Part shown: positions 49,604 through 60,003 of the stretch, piece after piece
How the letters are laid out: each line of letters begins with the position of its first letter
Position numbering within the stretch: position 1 is the stretch's first letter
Source of the DNA: Epiperipatus broadwayi
Lineage: Eukaryota > Onychophora > Udeonychophora > Euonychophora > Peripatidae
NCBI GenBank assembly: GCA_028023455.1
Contig: JAQFVV010006200.1
Location: 5,063,860-5,127,859 of the forward strand
DNA: 64,000 nucleotides
Reading direction: 5' to 3'
The notes under the pieces: generated by a model
What the model was told of the DNA's origin: nothing
Seen by the model: the letters and a program-made list of their open reading frames with translations, nothing else
Databases searched by the model: none
Position numbers and translations under genes: made by a program

Positions 49604-51953
49604 ATGCAAGAATTAGAAGAAGAACTCTCTTATATTAAATGGGATATTATTGGACTTTGTGAAGTTAGAAGAAAAGGTGAAGAGACAATTGATTTAAAAA
49701 GTGGACATATGCTCTATTATAAAGGCACAAATATTGGACATACAAGTGGAGTAGGATTCATTATAAATAAAAAGTGGAAGAACAATATTGTGGAGATTGA
49801 TGGTGTATCAGACAGAGTGGCAAGATTAGTTATACAACTTAATAGCAGATATCAAATGCAGATAATTCAGGTTTATGCCCCAACAAGTTCTCACAGTGAT
49901 GAAGTAGTAGAAGATTTTTATATGGATGTACAAAAGGCTTTTGATCAGAGTAAACAACATTTTAAAATTGTTATGGGAGATTTTAATGCTAGAATTGGTA
50001 AACAAATGAAAGATGAAAGTGTTGTAGGTAATTTTGGTTATGGTAATAGAAATGAGAGAGGACATACACTTGTGGAGTTTGCAGAGAAGGAAAAACTTTA
50101 TATTATGAATTCTTTTTTTGAGAAAAATGTTAGAAGGAAATGGACATGGAAGCATCCAAATGAAGGTACAGCAGAATTGGATTATATTTTGAAATACATA
50201 TTTCAAGATTGTAATGTTCTTAATAAATTTAACACAGGAAGTGATCATCGATTAGTAAGGGGTAAGATACATGTTAATGTAAAACTAGAGAGACAAAAAT
50301 TATTAAGAAAAACTATATTTACAGTTGATATTCCTAATCTTCAGAAACATTCTAATGAATTTAAATTAGAACTTACAAATCGGTTTCAAGTATTAGTAGA
50401 TTTTGAACATGATTCAGATTTGAATGAAATTAATATGAAAATAACTGATACATTTTTAAAAACTGCAACAAAGATAGCTGGTAGAAAAAAGCAGCAATTG
50501 ACTAATAAAATTTCTACTGAGACTAGAGAACTTATGAAGAAAAGAAGGAATATGAAGATATGCAAGAATGATGCATTAAAAAGAATTGAATATCTCGAAT
50601 TTTGTAAAATGGTGCGGAAAAGAGTTGAAAATGATATAAGAAAGTATAACTGTGAACTAGCAAGGAAAGCTGTAGAAGAAAATAAAAGTCTTAAGAATGT
50701 AAAACAACATTTTGGTATTGGTAGGAAATTTATATCTGCAATAAGGAAAAAAGATGGAATTATTACTAAAAAGAGGGATGACATTATGAAATTGGTAGAA
50801 GATTTTTATCAAGAATTATATAGTAATAAAGAACAAGTACCTCCTATATCTATTACATCTTCCGAATTGCCCAGAATTTTAAATGAAGAAGTGAGAAATG
50901 CAATTAAATGTATGAAAAAAGGAAAAGCTCCAGGTAATGATGGAATTATAATTGATATATTAAAAGAAGCAGGTGAAGAAACAGAAAAAATATTAGCAAA
51001 GTTATATACCAAATGTCTAAATGATAAAGATGTACCGGATGATTGGAAGAATGCAGTAATAATATTAATATTTAAAAAAGGTGATAAAGAAGATATTAGA
51101 AATTACAGACCTATCAGCCTTTTATCAGTTTTATATAAAATTTTTACCAAGATAATTACAACTCGTCTACAGAGAACCTTGGATTTTCACCAACCAAGAG
51201 AACAAGCTGGATTTAAAAGTGGTTTTAATACAGTAGATCATATTCAAGTATTGAGAGAAGTTATAGAAAGGACAAATGAATATGAGTTGTCATTATGTTT
51301 TGGATTTGTAGATTATGAAAAGGCATTTGATTCTATAAACATTTCTTCAGTGATTAAAGCATTGGATCATCAAGGTATAGATCCAGGATATTGTCATATT
51401 TTAAAGAATATTTATAAAAATGCAACAGCAACAATTAGATTACATAATGATACTGGGAAAGTCAACATTGAGAAAGGTGTAAGACAAGGTGACTCCATAT
51501 CTCCAAAACTTTTTACAGCAGTGCTGCAAGAAGTATTTTGTGGATTAAAATGGGAAACTAAAGGAGTGAAAGTAAATGGAGATTATTTAAGTCATTTAGA
51601 TTTCGCAGATGATGTAGTTGTTTTTGCAAATAATGCTTCCGAGCTGCAGGAAATGTTGCAGGAGTTATCAGATGAAAGTAGGAAAATAGGACTAAAGATA
51701 AATGTTAAAAAGACTAAAGTAATGTTTAATCGATTTGCTCAAAATATGAAAATAAAGATTGATTATGATGAATTAGAAGAAGTTAAGAGTTACAAATACC
51801 TTGGTCAGATTATTAATACAGATGGAAACATAATAGAGGAAATTAATCATAGAATTAAACTTGGTTGGAGTGCTTTTGGTAGAAATAACTTGATATTAAA
51901 AGGAAATATGCCTATGTGTTTGAAAAGAAAGGTTTTTAACAAATGTGTTTCAC
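49604..51953 (+). CDS. RTE endonuclease-reverse transcriptase, main part
   Basis: Catalyses target-primed reverse transcription: the endonuclease nicks DNA and the RT copies the element RNA at the nick. Endonuclease domain, about residues 1-225: IIGLCEVRRKGE (catalytic Glu near 20), VYAPTS (about 90), GDFNARIG (about 124) and SDHR (about 213). RT domain, about 400-740: NYRPISLLSVLYK, motif A FVDYEKAFDS (about 568), motif B GVRQGDSISP (about 625), motif C FADD (667-670), and YKYLGQII. All visible RT catalytic residues are kept. The N-terminal 30 or so residues usual in RTE proteins, including the first Asn motif, are missing. The frame runs on to 51982 only through adapter-like sequence. Confidence 0.9.
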
Positions 51954-51971
51954 CGTGTGCTCTTCCGATCT
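51954..51971 (+). other. Sequence identical to Illumina adapter (probable assembly artefact)
   Basis: CGTGTGCTCTTCCGATCT, 18 bases, equals the 3' end of the standard Illumina read-2 adapter. It lies exactly where the RTE ORF shifts frame. Upstream the protein reads NKCVSP, and downstream, in the +1 frame, YGSETWT. The family has about three residues between these points, and 17 bases stand where about 10 are expected, accounting for the shift. Confidence 0.9.
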
Positions 51972-52373
51972 TATGGATCTGAGACTTGGACACTTAATAG
52001 AAGAGCAATACAGAGACTTCAGACCACTCAAAGGAGTATGGAGAGATGTATGTTGGGAGTAACAAGAAGAGATCGAAAACGCAATGTATGGGTAAGAGAT
52101 CAAACAGGTGTTACTGACCTCATTGAAAAAATTAAAAGATTGAAGTGGAGTTGGGCTGGACATATTGCTAGAAGAGATGATAATAGATGGACAATTGAAA
52201 TTTTAAACTGGATTCCAAGAGATTGTAAAAGACCCAGAAGGAGACCACATGTAAGATGGATGGATGAAATAAGAAAATGTGTAGGGGTGATGTGGAGAAG
52301 AGAAGCTAAAGATCGGAGAAGATGGATTAAACTTGGAGAGACCTTCATCCTGCAGTGGATTGATAATGGTTGA
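51972..52373 (+). CDS. RTE endonuclease-reverse transcriptase, C-terminal part
   Basis: Continuation of the same protein in the next frame after the adapter-like break. YGSETWTLNRRAIQRLQTTQ starts the conserved C-terminal region, followed by RSMERCMLGVTRRD, KIKRLKWSWAGHIARRDDNR and RWMDEIRK. It ends ILQWIDNG at a TGA immediately before the GATGAT tail. It has no stops and matches the family to the last residue. The native element almost certainly had one uninterrupted ORF. Confidence 0.85.
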   Translation, partial: YGSETWTLNRRAIQRLQTTQRSMERCMLGVTRRDRKRNVWVRDQTGVTDLIEKIKRLKWSWAGHIARRDDNRWTIEILNWIPRDCKRPRRRPHVRWMDEIRKCVGVMWRREAKDRRRWIKLGETFILQWIDNG

Positions 52374-52391
52374 TAATGATGATGATGATTT

Positions 52392-53395
52392 TAAGATTCT
52401 TATTTCTTCGTTCATTCTAGATTTGGACATTTCATAAATTTAAAAAAATGTATTCAATGTATATACTTTTAATTATAGTAATGATTTCCGTGGTTTTATG
52501 CAGCAGCAGAGTGATGCACATGAGTGATCACAGCTCAATTATGTTGCATAATCTCCTGAGGGACAAACCATTCAATTGTTTATTTATTCATTTTATTATT
52601 AAAAGAAAAAATGCTTTAAAAGTAATCTAGTTCCTTAAAAAAATTATTAATTACAGAAAAATTAGATTTAAATGACATTAATTGGACAAAATTTAATTTA
52701 TCTTCTAATTTAAATGTGGTTTAGTCTGTGTTCAAATCTCCTACATCATATTTGTAATTTTGTAATGACTATTGACTAAAAACAATAAAGAAAAAAATAT
52801 ATTAAATAAGATGAAACATAATTTATTGATGCAATTTATTATATCTAATTTATTTGTAATTAATTTATTATTAAATACTTTTATTTAAGTTACATTATCT
52901 GTTTGTTTGTTTGTAAATTATTGTAATCACTTTTATTATTAAACTTAGAATAAAATTTTGAAATTGAGTTTCGTAGTTTGGGTAATATAGCCACTCAATG
53001 ATGCTGTTGGTTAGCAAAAGCACAGAAATATGCCATTTACGTGGCCCAACTTATAGCCTCTAGAACTATTCTGTTCATATTAGCCATTAACAGGCATAGA
53101 TAATGCACTCTGTGCTTTGCATCACTATGGAAATAATGAATACTTTATAAATCGTTACTATTGTATGTGGGGGTGTATGGAATTCAATAGGCTATAAGTG
53201 TTTTTATGTTCATTCGAATTACAGATCTTACACCTTATCAAATGTACTATTTCATAGTAATAATTGTAAGTCCATTGCCACATTTTCCTACACTTCTTGA
53301 AGAAGAAGAAAATGTCAAAAGGGTAGTTGGTAGAATTTATTGACATAAGTTACACGAAAAGTCATGTTTGTGGGAAAACAGTTACGAGAGGTGCC
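52392..53395. other. A/T-rich gene-free stretch
   Basis: No gene recognised. A TAA/TTTG-rich tract lies near 52895-52915. Confidence 0.5.
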
Positions 53396-53424
53396 CTTGT
53401 TTTTCAAAGCTAATCTTTGTTTGT

Positions 53425-53635
53425 TCAGACTAGAGCTATGTTTTCTCAGAGTAGTGCATGCCTTGAATGATCATTCGGATCATCAAAACCATCAGAGTCT
53501 CCCCACCTATTTCAGTGCTGCACACTGACATCGTTGTTTGCTCAGAATAGTGCATGCTTTGGACAATTCTTCAGATCAAAACCATCAGAGGCCACCCACC
53601 TATTCCAGTGCTATAAACTGACAGCTTTGTAAGCA
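53425..53635. repeat. Diverged tandem duplication of about 100 bp
   Basis: Two direct copies share CTCAGA.TAGTGCATGC, CAGATCAAAACCATCAGAG-like text, CCCACCTATT.CAGTGCT and AACTGACA-like ends (first about 53440-53535, second about 53545-53635). Divergence is moderate. Confidence 0.75.
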
Positions 53636-53857
53636 AAAAATCATCAGCCCAATAAGGTTACATTTCATTATTTTCGCAACCAATAGTGCCATTGAGTGGC
53701 CATATTATACATCCTACCTACCAAACTATCTTGAGTTTTAATAGATAGGACTATATTTTAGGGTGAGTGACCTAATTTTTTAGATATAGAACAGAAGGTG
53801 GGAAAATTTTGAATATTTTGATATCATATTTAAAAAATGTTCTTTAGAACTTTAATA

Positions 53858-54065
53858 TATAGGGTATATGAGCACAGACTTTCACACTACTTACCACTCT
53901 ATCTTATATCACTGATACACTTGAACACATATATGTCAAAAAGATAAATAATCACGAATGCATGTATTTTATGCTAAACCAGCAATCGTCAGTTGGTCCA
54001 GATTATCATCTCCACACATATATGCAATAAGTGCTCAGATATATATTAAGATAGTCAATCTTCAT
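53858..54065 (-). mobile_element. Retrozyme-like repeat (family 6), copy 2
   Basis: Minus-strand homolog of 58019-58300, from TATGAAGATTGACTATCTT through a degenerate hammerhead to CATATACCCTATATA. A 9-bp direct repeat, ACTTTAATA, flanks it at 53849-53857 and 54066-54074. The copy is slightly shorter than copy 1 at its 5' side. Confidence 0.75.
53949..54005 (-). ncRNA. Degenerate hammerhead ribozyme (family 6, copy 2)
   Basis: Minus strand: TAATC-TGG-ACCAA, then CTGACGA, stem II TGCT-GGTTT-AGCA, then AAAA (G12 lost), ATACATGCA where stem III should be, and TTCGT-GATTA. The variable core position differs from copy 1 (C rather than T), which CUGANGA allows. G12 and one stem I pair are lost, so it is probably inactive. 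Confidence 0.65.
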
Positions 54066-54074
54066 ACTTTAATA

Positions 54075-56744
54075 CATTTTAAGTAATACCTGTGATTTTC
54101 TTGGTTTTAATTGTAATCTTCATTTGAAAGTTAGATTAAAAAAGTTAATTTACAATATAGTTTTGTTAACTTTTTTTTTAAAAAATATTTTTTACAAATA
54201 AAAAGAAAAAAATGTCAAACCTTTTCAACAGAAAAGTAAGTTACTTAAGACTTTGTTATACATACATATATAATTGTATATACATACTAAATATGGTATA
54301 TACATAAGGAGTATATGTATTAACTTATTGCAGAAATATCTGATATATATATAAACTATAATTGCCAAATTGATTTAAAGTAAAATTATACATAAGTGAA
54401 GTTTAATTACAATATAGTTTTGCCTAAGCATTTTTTAAATAAATAAAAATTTCCAATCAAAATCAAAAATGTCAAACATTTTTCACTTAAAAATATTTTC
54501 ACATTTTTAATCCTCTTCCAAGTTATCGATTTCCTTTGTTCTCAGTTACTATAAATGTTCAACATTAAGTTTAAGATCAAACCATTATAATTTATCATAA
54601 AATAATAAATTTGACTTAATTTGATAGATATTTTTGTTTACTACTGATATAAATTCTGAATATTCAGATTTTATTTTTAAAAATATTAAAAAAATGAGAT
54701 CATAATCAAAACAAAAAGCTTATTGTTTCATAATTTCTAGAAAGATTATTTTGGTTTTTTAAAATCAACAAAATCTTCATTATTTGTCATTTTTAAAAAA
54801 AATCTGAGTGAATATTTATAATTCAATACCACAGAAGGCTATCTATTGTCTAGTCAAGCTCAAGGCAAATGAACTTTAATTCAAAGGTTATGAATGTTTT
54901 TATACATCTTATGGTATAAGAATCATTAACAACAATCATATACAATTACCACTGTTCATATAATTATACTGTAATCAACAATGTTAATCAAATTTATATA
55001 ATAAACAATCATTATATTTGAAATGCCTTTGTAACTCTGGCAAACCTTATAAAACATTTGCAAAACCTATGTAACACATCTTTTTTTAAAATATTAGGTC
55101 TTCTAAATAGATAATTTAACAATTTTTTGTATTTTATTTTTTCTTGATATATTGTCTCATATAAGTTGAAATTTCAGTATTGAATTGTTTGATTTTTTGA
55201 TTATTTGTGTGGCAGTTCTTAGTAGAGCATTAGTTTTCTTTTTGTTGAATTAGATTAAGTCTGAGCCATCTTCAAATATATTAATATATTCTAAAACAAT
55301 TTTTAAATTTGAGTTTAAATTCACTGAAGCATTCCTGAAGATTAAAAATATCACTGTTAATATATTGTTATTATCTTTTGTCTCCCTAACTTTTCACATC
55401 TCACAAATTAATTGTTATTTCCAGGCTTGATTCTATTAAAAACATTGTCATTTTGAAATTTTTTTTTTTCTGTTAGACAAACTATAATTTATATCTTCAT
55501 TCAAATGCTTTCATTTTCATTTTGAAAAATGACATTTTTTTAAAAAAAAAAATCATAACATATAGGTTTTTTTCCAAACTCCATAAATTGATATCTTCTT
55601 TCATTTCTGATTTTATTTTTCAATTTTAGGATTAACACAACTTAAAACATTGTTTGATTTGATGAAAAGCATTCCATAAATAGATGATGCATATCATGAA
55701 AATAAAAACTTGAAAGAAATAAAGCTGAATTATATGCCTTTGTTAACTTTCATTAAGTTCAATGACTAATTTTAACTCTATCTGATCTTTCATTAGTTGT
55801 TATTCATTGATCTTTTATTTTTAGTAAATCCCTTTCCACTTATGCTTTCAATATTTAAATCTATCCACTTTTTAAATCAACTGTCTCTTCACTTTTTTAT
55901 TAATTTTATAAAATCTTACAATATCTTGTTTGATATTAAACAATTTTTTCTGTTCTCTTAATTTTAATTTATTTGAATTGATCTACAAAGCTCTCCATCA
56001 AATGCAGATTTAAGTTTATAGTTAGGAGATTCTTAATGTTTTCGGCCATCAATCACCTACTTCTGACTTAGTTAAATATTGTATAATCTTTTCAATTTGA
56101 GAGTCCTAATTTATTTTTGACTGTCATGATTATAAATAGAAATGAGAATTAGCATGTATACATTCTCTTTTTAAGAAAATCCAAATGATGTCTTTAAAAA
56201 CTAACAGGAACTTGAAAAGAAAGCCTGAGATGCTTTTTTTTTTATTTCAGGTATAAAACTTGACACACTAGTTGATATATGTTGCTAAGCATTTATGTTT
56301 ATTTACCATATGAATAATCATGTGCTAATGATAGCTACAATGGCCAGAACATATACAGTGGATAATATAAATTTGCTCTATTTGCTGTTTTAAGGCTTAA
56401 GGGAAATCAAAAGACTTTTCAGCCAATAGCAAACTTTTGGGGGATAAAGTAGAAAATATTAGTTAATAATATTGCTTCATAGTTTGATTAAAATGTTTAA
56501 TATGAACTCTTACCTTTTTGAGCACATTTATATTAGCCAATGTGGCAGCACACAAATATATACAAAGACTACAATTTCTTTACTGCACGTGTCAATGACA
56601 AAGTCAAATTATTAGAAAACAAATTAAAATGTTTAACTCCAAGCTGAATGAATTACATAATGCATAATGATTCTCAAAGGTGCATGGCATATATAAGCAA
56701 AATATGCTTAATTTTATGCTAAAAGTTTATGTTCAACACAAATG
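54075..56744. other. A/T-rich gene-free stretch
   Basis: No gene or structured repeat recognised. Confidence 0.5.
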
Positions 56745-56749
56745 CAACA

Positions 56750-57090
56750 GAAAAAAATATGGTAGTATCTTGTAATGTCAAGACAATATTGCATCATTCA
56801 GTTAAACAGAAGACAATCATTAAGGCATGTAATCCAATTGTACGATATCTAAAGCAAAAAACTTGTGGTTCAGATTACATGAGTTCCTTCTACTCTGAGT
56901 GATGCAATAGCATTTTGACATTAAAAGATGCCACTATATTTTTCTGCTTTCATCTATGTGGAAAATACATTTTTAGCATTTAATCACATTTTCCACATAA
57001 ATGAAACCAGAAAAATATAGTGGCAGCTTTTAATGTCAAAATGTCATTGCATCAGTCAGAGCAGAAAGAACCCATGTGATCTGAACTTAA
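56750..57090. mobile_element. Hairpin element with an extra partial direct copy (family 7)
   Basis: A palindrome spans about 56873-57087: GTTCAGATTACATGAGTTCC, GATGCAAT and CTATATTTTTCTG are mirrored around a loop near 56970. To its left, 56755-56835 is a further diverged copy of the right arm in direct orientation (AAATATGGTAGTATCTTGTA, then GCATCATTCAG and AGAAGACA). The order partial copy, inverted copy, direct copy resembles the terminal-repeat arrangements described for Penelope-like elements. Confidence 0.7.
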
Positions 57091-57404
57091 TAACTAACAG
57101 ATTTTTATTTAAAAAAGTTAAACTTATCCATAAGCTCTGTGAACAATTCTTAACTATACCAAAAAATTTGTAATTCAATACTTATAGCTGTATTTCAATG
57201 ATAAATGAAATAATAGAAATATAATGGCAGTTTTATTATCATAACATATTTATGACAGCTATTCCATGTAAAAATGCATGTGCTCAAAAACAGTTTCTCT
57301 TTTATAGCAAAAATAAATTGAACTGTGAAAAGTTATATCACTTTAATTGTCATTGATTCACAAATGTATACAAAATATAAAAACAAGAAAGATGTGATAT
57401 TTTA

Positions 57405-57530
57405 AAAATTGGCCTTATTTATGCTGAGCATGCTTATAGTACAATGCATGCTATAGTTATGATTATGGCATGCATTGTTCTGAAAACATGCACAGCATGA
57501 ATAAAGCCAATTTTTAAAACAATGCATCTA
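57405..57530. mobile_element. Short hairpin element (family 8)
   Basis: Left arm TTTTAAAAATTGGCCTTATT and TATGCTGAGCATG mirrored by CATGCACAGCATGAATAAAG and CCAATTTTTAAAAC. The inner dyad around GCATGC/GCATGCAT lies near 57449-57475. No coding capacity. Confidence 0.75.
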
Positions 57531-57539
57531 CCTTTTCTT

Positions 57540-58004
57540 TAGAAATGTCTGAACATTTATATGTATAAAATCTTAAGATGTTAATAAAAGAAAAATATCA
57601 GTGATACTGTCACTTTTATTATAATTTTTTTACAATTAGAATTGCTAAACATCTTCTAGTAAGTAAATAATATAAAGCTTTTTATGTGTAATTATTATTA
57701 ATGCATATATTTATATATTTATTATAATTTATGTGGAAGAATAACATAATGGATTTCAGTAATTTTCATTTTTTATATTTTTAAAAACAATACAGTAATT
57801 TATTAATAAATTAAGCAATCTATTATCACTTTTAGGATACTATAAACAAAAATGAACAAATACAGATAACTCTTATTACAATATCAAATTTCTGCTATTT
57901 ACCAATGAAAATTCTTTTTCCTAAGTAATTATACAAATGAATTGAATTTTATTTATTTCATTTTTTATTAATTTTTTGAAAGAATTTTTACTGAGAAATT
58001 ACAT
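57540..58004. other. A/T-rich gene-free stretch
   Basis: No gene recognised. Confidence 0.5.
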
Positions 58005-58018
58005 TTAAACTATGCTTA

Positions 58019-58300
58019 ACTCAATTGGATGGATGGTTGAAGAGTTGGAGTGTGGAGTGGATTGAAGCCTGTCCATTGGAGTATGAGGATTGGCTCTCTT
58101 AATATATATCTTAGCACTTATAGCATATATGTGTAGAGATGGGTAATCTGGACCAACTGATGATTGCTGGTTTAGCATGAAATATGTGTATTGGTGATTA
58201 TTTATCATTTCAGCATTTGTGTGTTCAAGGGTATCAGTGTTATGAGATAGTGTGGAGAGTGGTGGGTCGTGTGGAAGTCTGTGCGCATATACCCTATATA
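58019..58300 (+). mobile_element. Retrozyme-like repeat (family 6), copy 1
   Basis: A 282-bp element flanked by a perfect 14-bp duplication, TTAAACTATGCTTA, at 58005-58018 and 58301-58314. It has no inverted arms and no protein; the 107-codon minus-strand frame is an accident. A well-formed hammerhead lies in the middle. Homologous copies are at 53858-54065 (minus) and 58926-59044 (plus). TSD length and the ribozyme fit a retroposed non-autonomous element. Confidence 0.85.
58144..58200 (+). ncRNA. Type I hammerhead ribozyme (family 6)
   Basis: Stem I outer strand TAATC (58144-58148), TGG bulge, inner strand ACCAA (58152-58156). Core CTGATGA (58157-58163). Stem II TGCT-GGTTT-AGCA (58165-58177) next to a T-T mismatch at the core. 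GAAA (58179-58182). Mini stem III ATA-TG-TGT (58182-58189, one G-U). A at 58190 is the cleavage position (GUA triplet, allowed by NUH). Then TTGGT and GATTA (58191-58200) pair perfectly with ACCAA and TAATC. Ten stem I pairs with a bulge opposite loop II is the natural fast-cleaving layout. The stem II mismatch may reduce activity. Confidence 0.8.
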
Positions 58301-58925
58301 TTAAACTATGCTTATAAATTACATTCAATTTTAAAACATTAATTCAATTTTAAAATATTATAATTTCTGATATGCATTTGAATGACTTAAATCATTTTTT
58401 CAAATTTTCTTAATCTGCTAATGATTGAGAATAAAGAATTTTGGAATAATGTACTGCCTTAAAATAGTATTTTATATTTACTAATGATTCTTTGTATTGT
58501 ATTGATAAGCAATTTGTAGAATAATTTTTTAAGAATAAAATAAAAGGAAATTTTTATTGTTTCTCCAAAAATATTTTAAGGGTAGGCTATATGATTATAA
58601 TTATGAACATTTTACTTCTTTAATTTTACCCGATTATTTTTAGTTGGTAAAATTCCATATAATAATCCAATATTACCTCTTCTTTTATTTTTTAATGTTT
58701 AATATATAGTCAAATTTATAGTTAAATTCAAAAGGTCACTTCAAAAAAAAAAAGTAGCATCAGGACATTAGACATCTTAAAGTCTGCCTTGACTGTCTTA
58801 TATTAGCTTCATTCAAAAAAAAAAAACGTTAGACTTTTATTTATCCTGATTAGTTCAATTTTCCCTTTAATAAAAACATTCTCAATTCTAATAGCTAATA
58901 AATTATCTATAAAATGAATTTAAAT

Positions 58926-59044
58926 ATTCGTATATTGGTGATTATTTATCTTTTCTACATGTGTGTAGTCAGATATATCAGTTGTATGAAATAGTGTGGC
59001 TAGTTCATGGGTGCTTAAAAATCTGAGTTCAAATCACCTATATT
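58926..59044 (+). mobile_element. Retrozyme-like repeat (family 6), copy 3, truncated at the ribozyme site
   Basis: A 119-bp copy flanked by a perfect 16-bp duplication, TAAAATGAATTTAAAT, at 58910-58925 and 59045-59060. Its 5' end lies within about ten bases of the predicted cleavage position, reading TATTGGTGATTATTTATC where copy 1 has the 3' ribozyme product. It continues to the same 3' end as copy 1. It inserted into the segmental duplication after the two copies separated. Confidence 0.8.
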
Positions 59045-59060
59045 TAAAATGAATTTAAAT

Positions 59061-60003
59061 TTATTTAAATACACATTGATTACGTAAGTAATATTCATTA
59101 AGGCTGTAGCCTCAAGCACATGCGTATAAAATGCGATAGTAGGGACCTCTACAGGACTTAAACCACAAGCTTACTCTTTGGAAGAAAAGAGTTAAGTAAA
59201 TTAATAAGTATATATATTTGAGCAAAAGTGACTGCTACACTTTATATATATAAAGAAGATATCTATAAAGCAAAAATAAGACAATTAATTTTAAAAAGGA
59301 ACAGAATTTTTTTACTAGCTTTACCGGAATAATATCAGATTCTCGAGACAATTTATTCTAATATGTTTACTTCTAAAGTTACATCTCAAATGTAAAAAAT
59401 TCATTCCATTAAATTGCCAATATACGACACATATATAGTGTTTTTTTTTAATGTAGTATTTTGTTAAATAAAGCAACTGAATATCAAACAAAAGAAATAA
59501 ATAGAAATTATATCGTTTTATTATTAATTTTAAAATTAAATAAAAATTTATATCTAATAAAGAAATAAAACAAATTAGTTAATAGCAGTAAAGCAACCTT
59601 TTTACAAATAAATATTTTACTTTTAAAAAATAAAGTCAGTCTTTTGAAATAGTATGATTTTTTCTCCACATCTCATTTTTAATAAAACCCCATCTTATAA
59701 ATATAATACTATCCGGTTTTGCTCACTTTTTTTAAAGCATTGATTTAAAATTCTAATTTTGAGATATAAGTAATAGAAATATTATATAACAGTTCTTCTA
59801 TATAAAAAAAAATGCTTACGTCGTTTCAGGGTCAAGAGCCTTTAGGCATTAATTATTTCAGTAAATTATTATTGACATTCAAGTTTTTTTTTTTTTTTTT
59901 TAAAGAAACATTTTTGTGATGACATCGGTGTCTCCGGTTATCATCCATTTGACTTTTTAATCAAAATAGTTCTTTTATTGTTGTTACTTTTAAAACGTAA
60001 AAA
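59061..60003. other. Region 3' of the four-transmembrane gene
   Basis: Mostly A/T-rich and homologous to copy 1 of the duplication. A minus-strand AATAAA at 59974-59979, about 25 bases beyond the stop codon, is a candidate polyadenylation signal. The 21-base string shared with 42520-42540 lies at 59072-59092. Confidence 0.45.

Larger units (their letters stand above)
49560..52391 (+). mobile_element. RTE-clade non-LTR retrotransposon, nearly intact
   Basis: A LINE with an apurinic-like endonuclease and reverse transcriptase in one ORF, followed directly by a short 3' end of GATGAT repeats (about 52376-52391), as is typical of RTE elements. The 5' end is truncated: upstream of the first ATG (49604) the same frame continues backwards but hits two stops, and the first endonuclease motif is not recognisable. 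Apart from a single break at 51954-51971 there is no frameshift in 2.77 kb, so this is a young copy. It is transcribed in cis from within if at all; no promoter is evident. Confidence 0.9.

Noticed and set aside
49826-51012. Minus-strand frames of 140, 132 and 67 codons
   Set aside because: Antisense shadows of the RTE ORF.
52311-52325. AGATCGGAGAAGATG as a second adapter trace
   Set aside because: It departs from the adapter after eight bases and encodes the conserved RTE C-terminus (KDRRRW).
58005-58328. 107-codon minus-strand frame
   Set aside because: Lies almost wholly inside the retrozyme-like repeat; the homologous copy does not keep it open.
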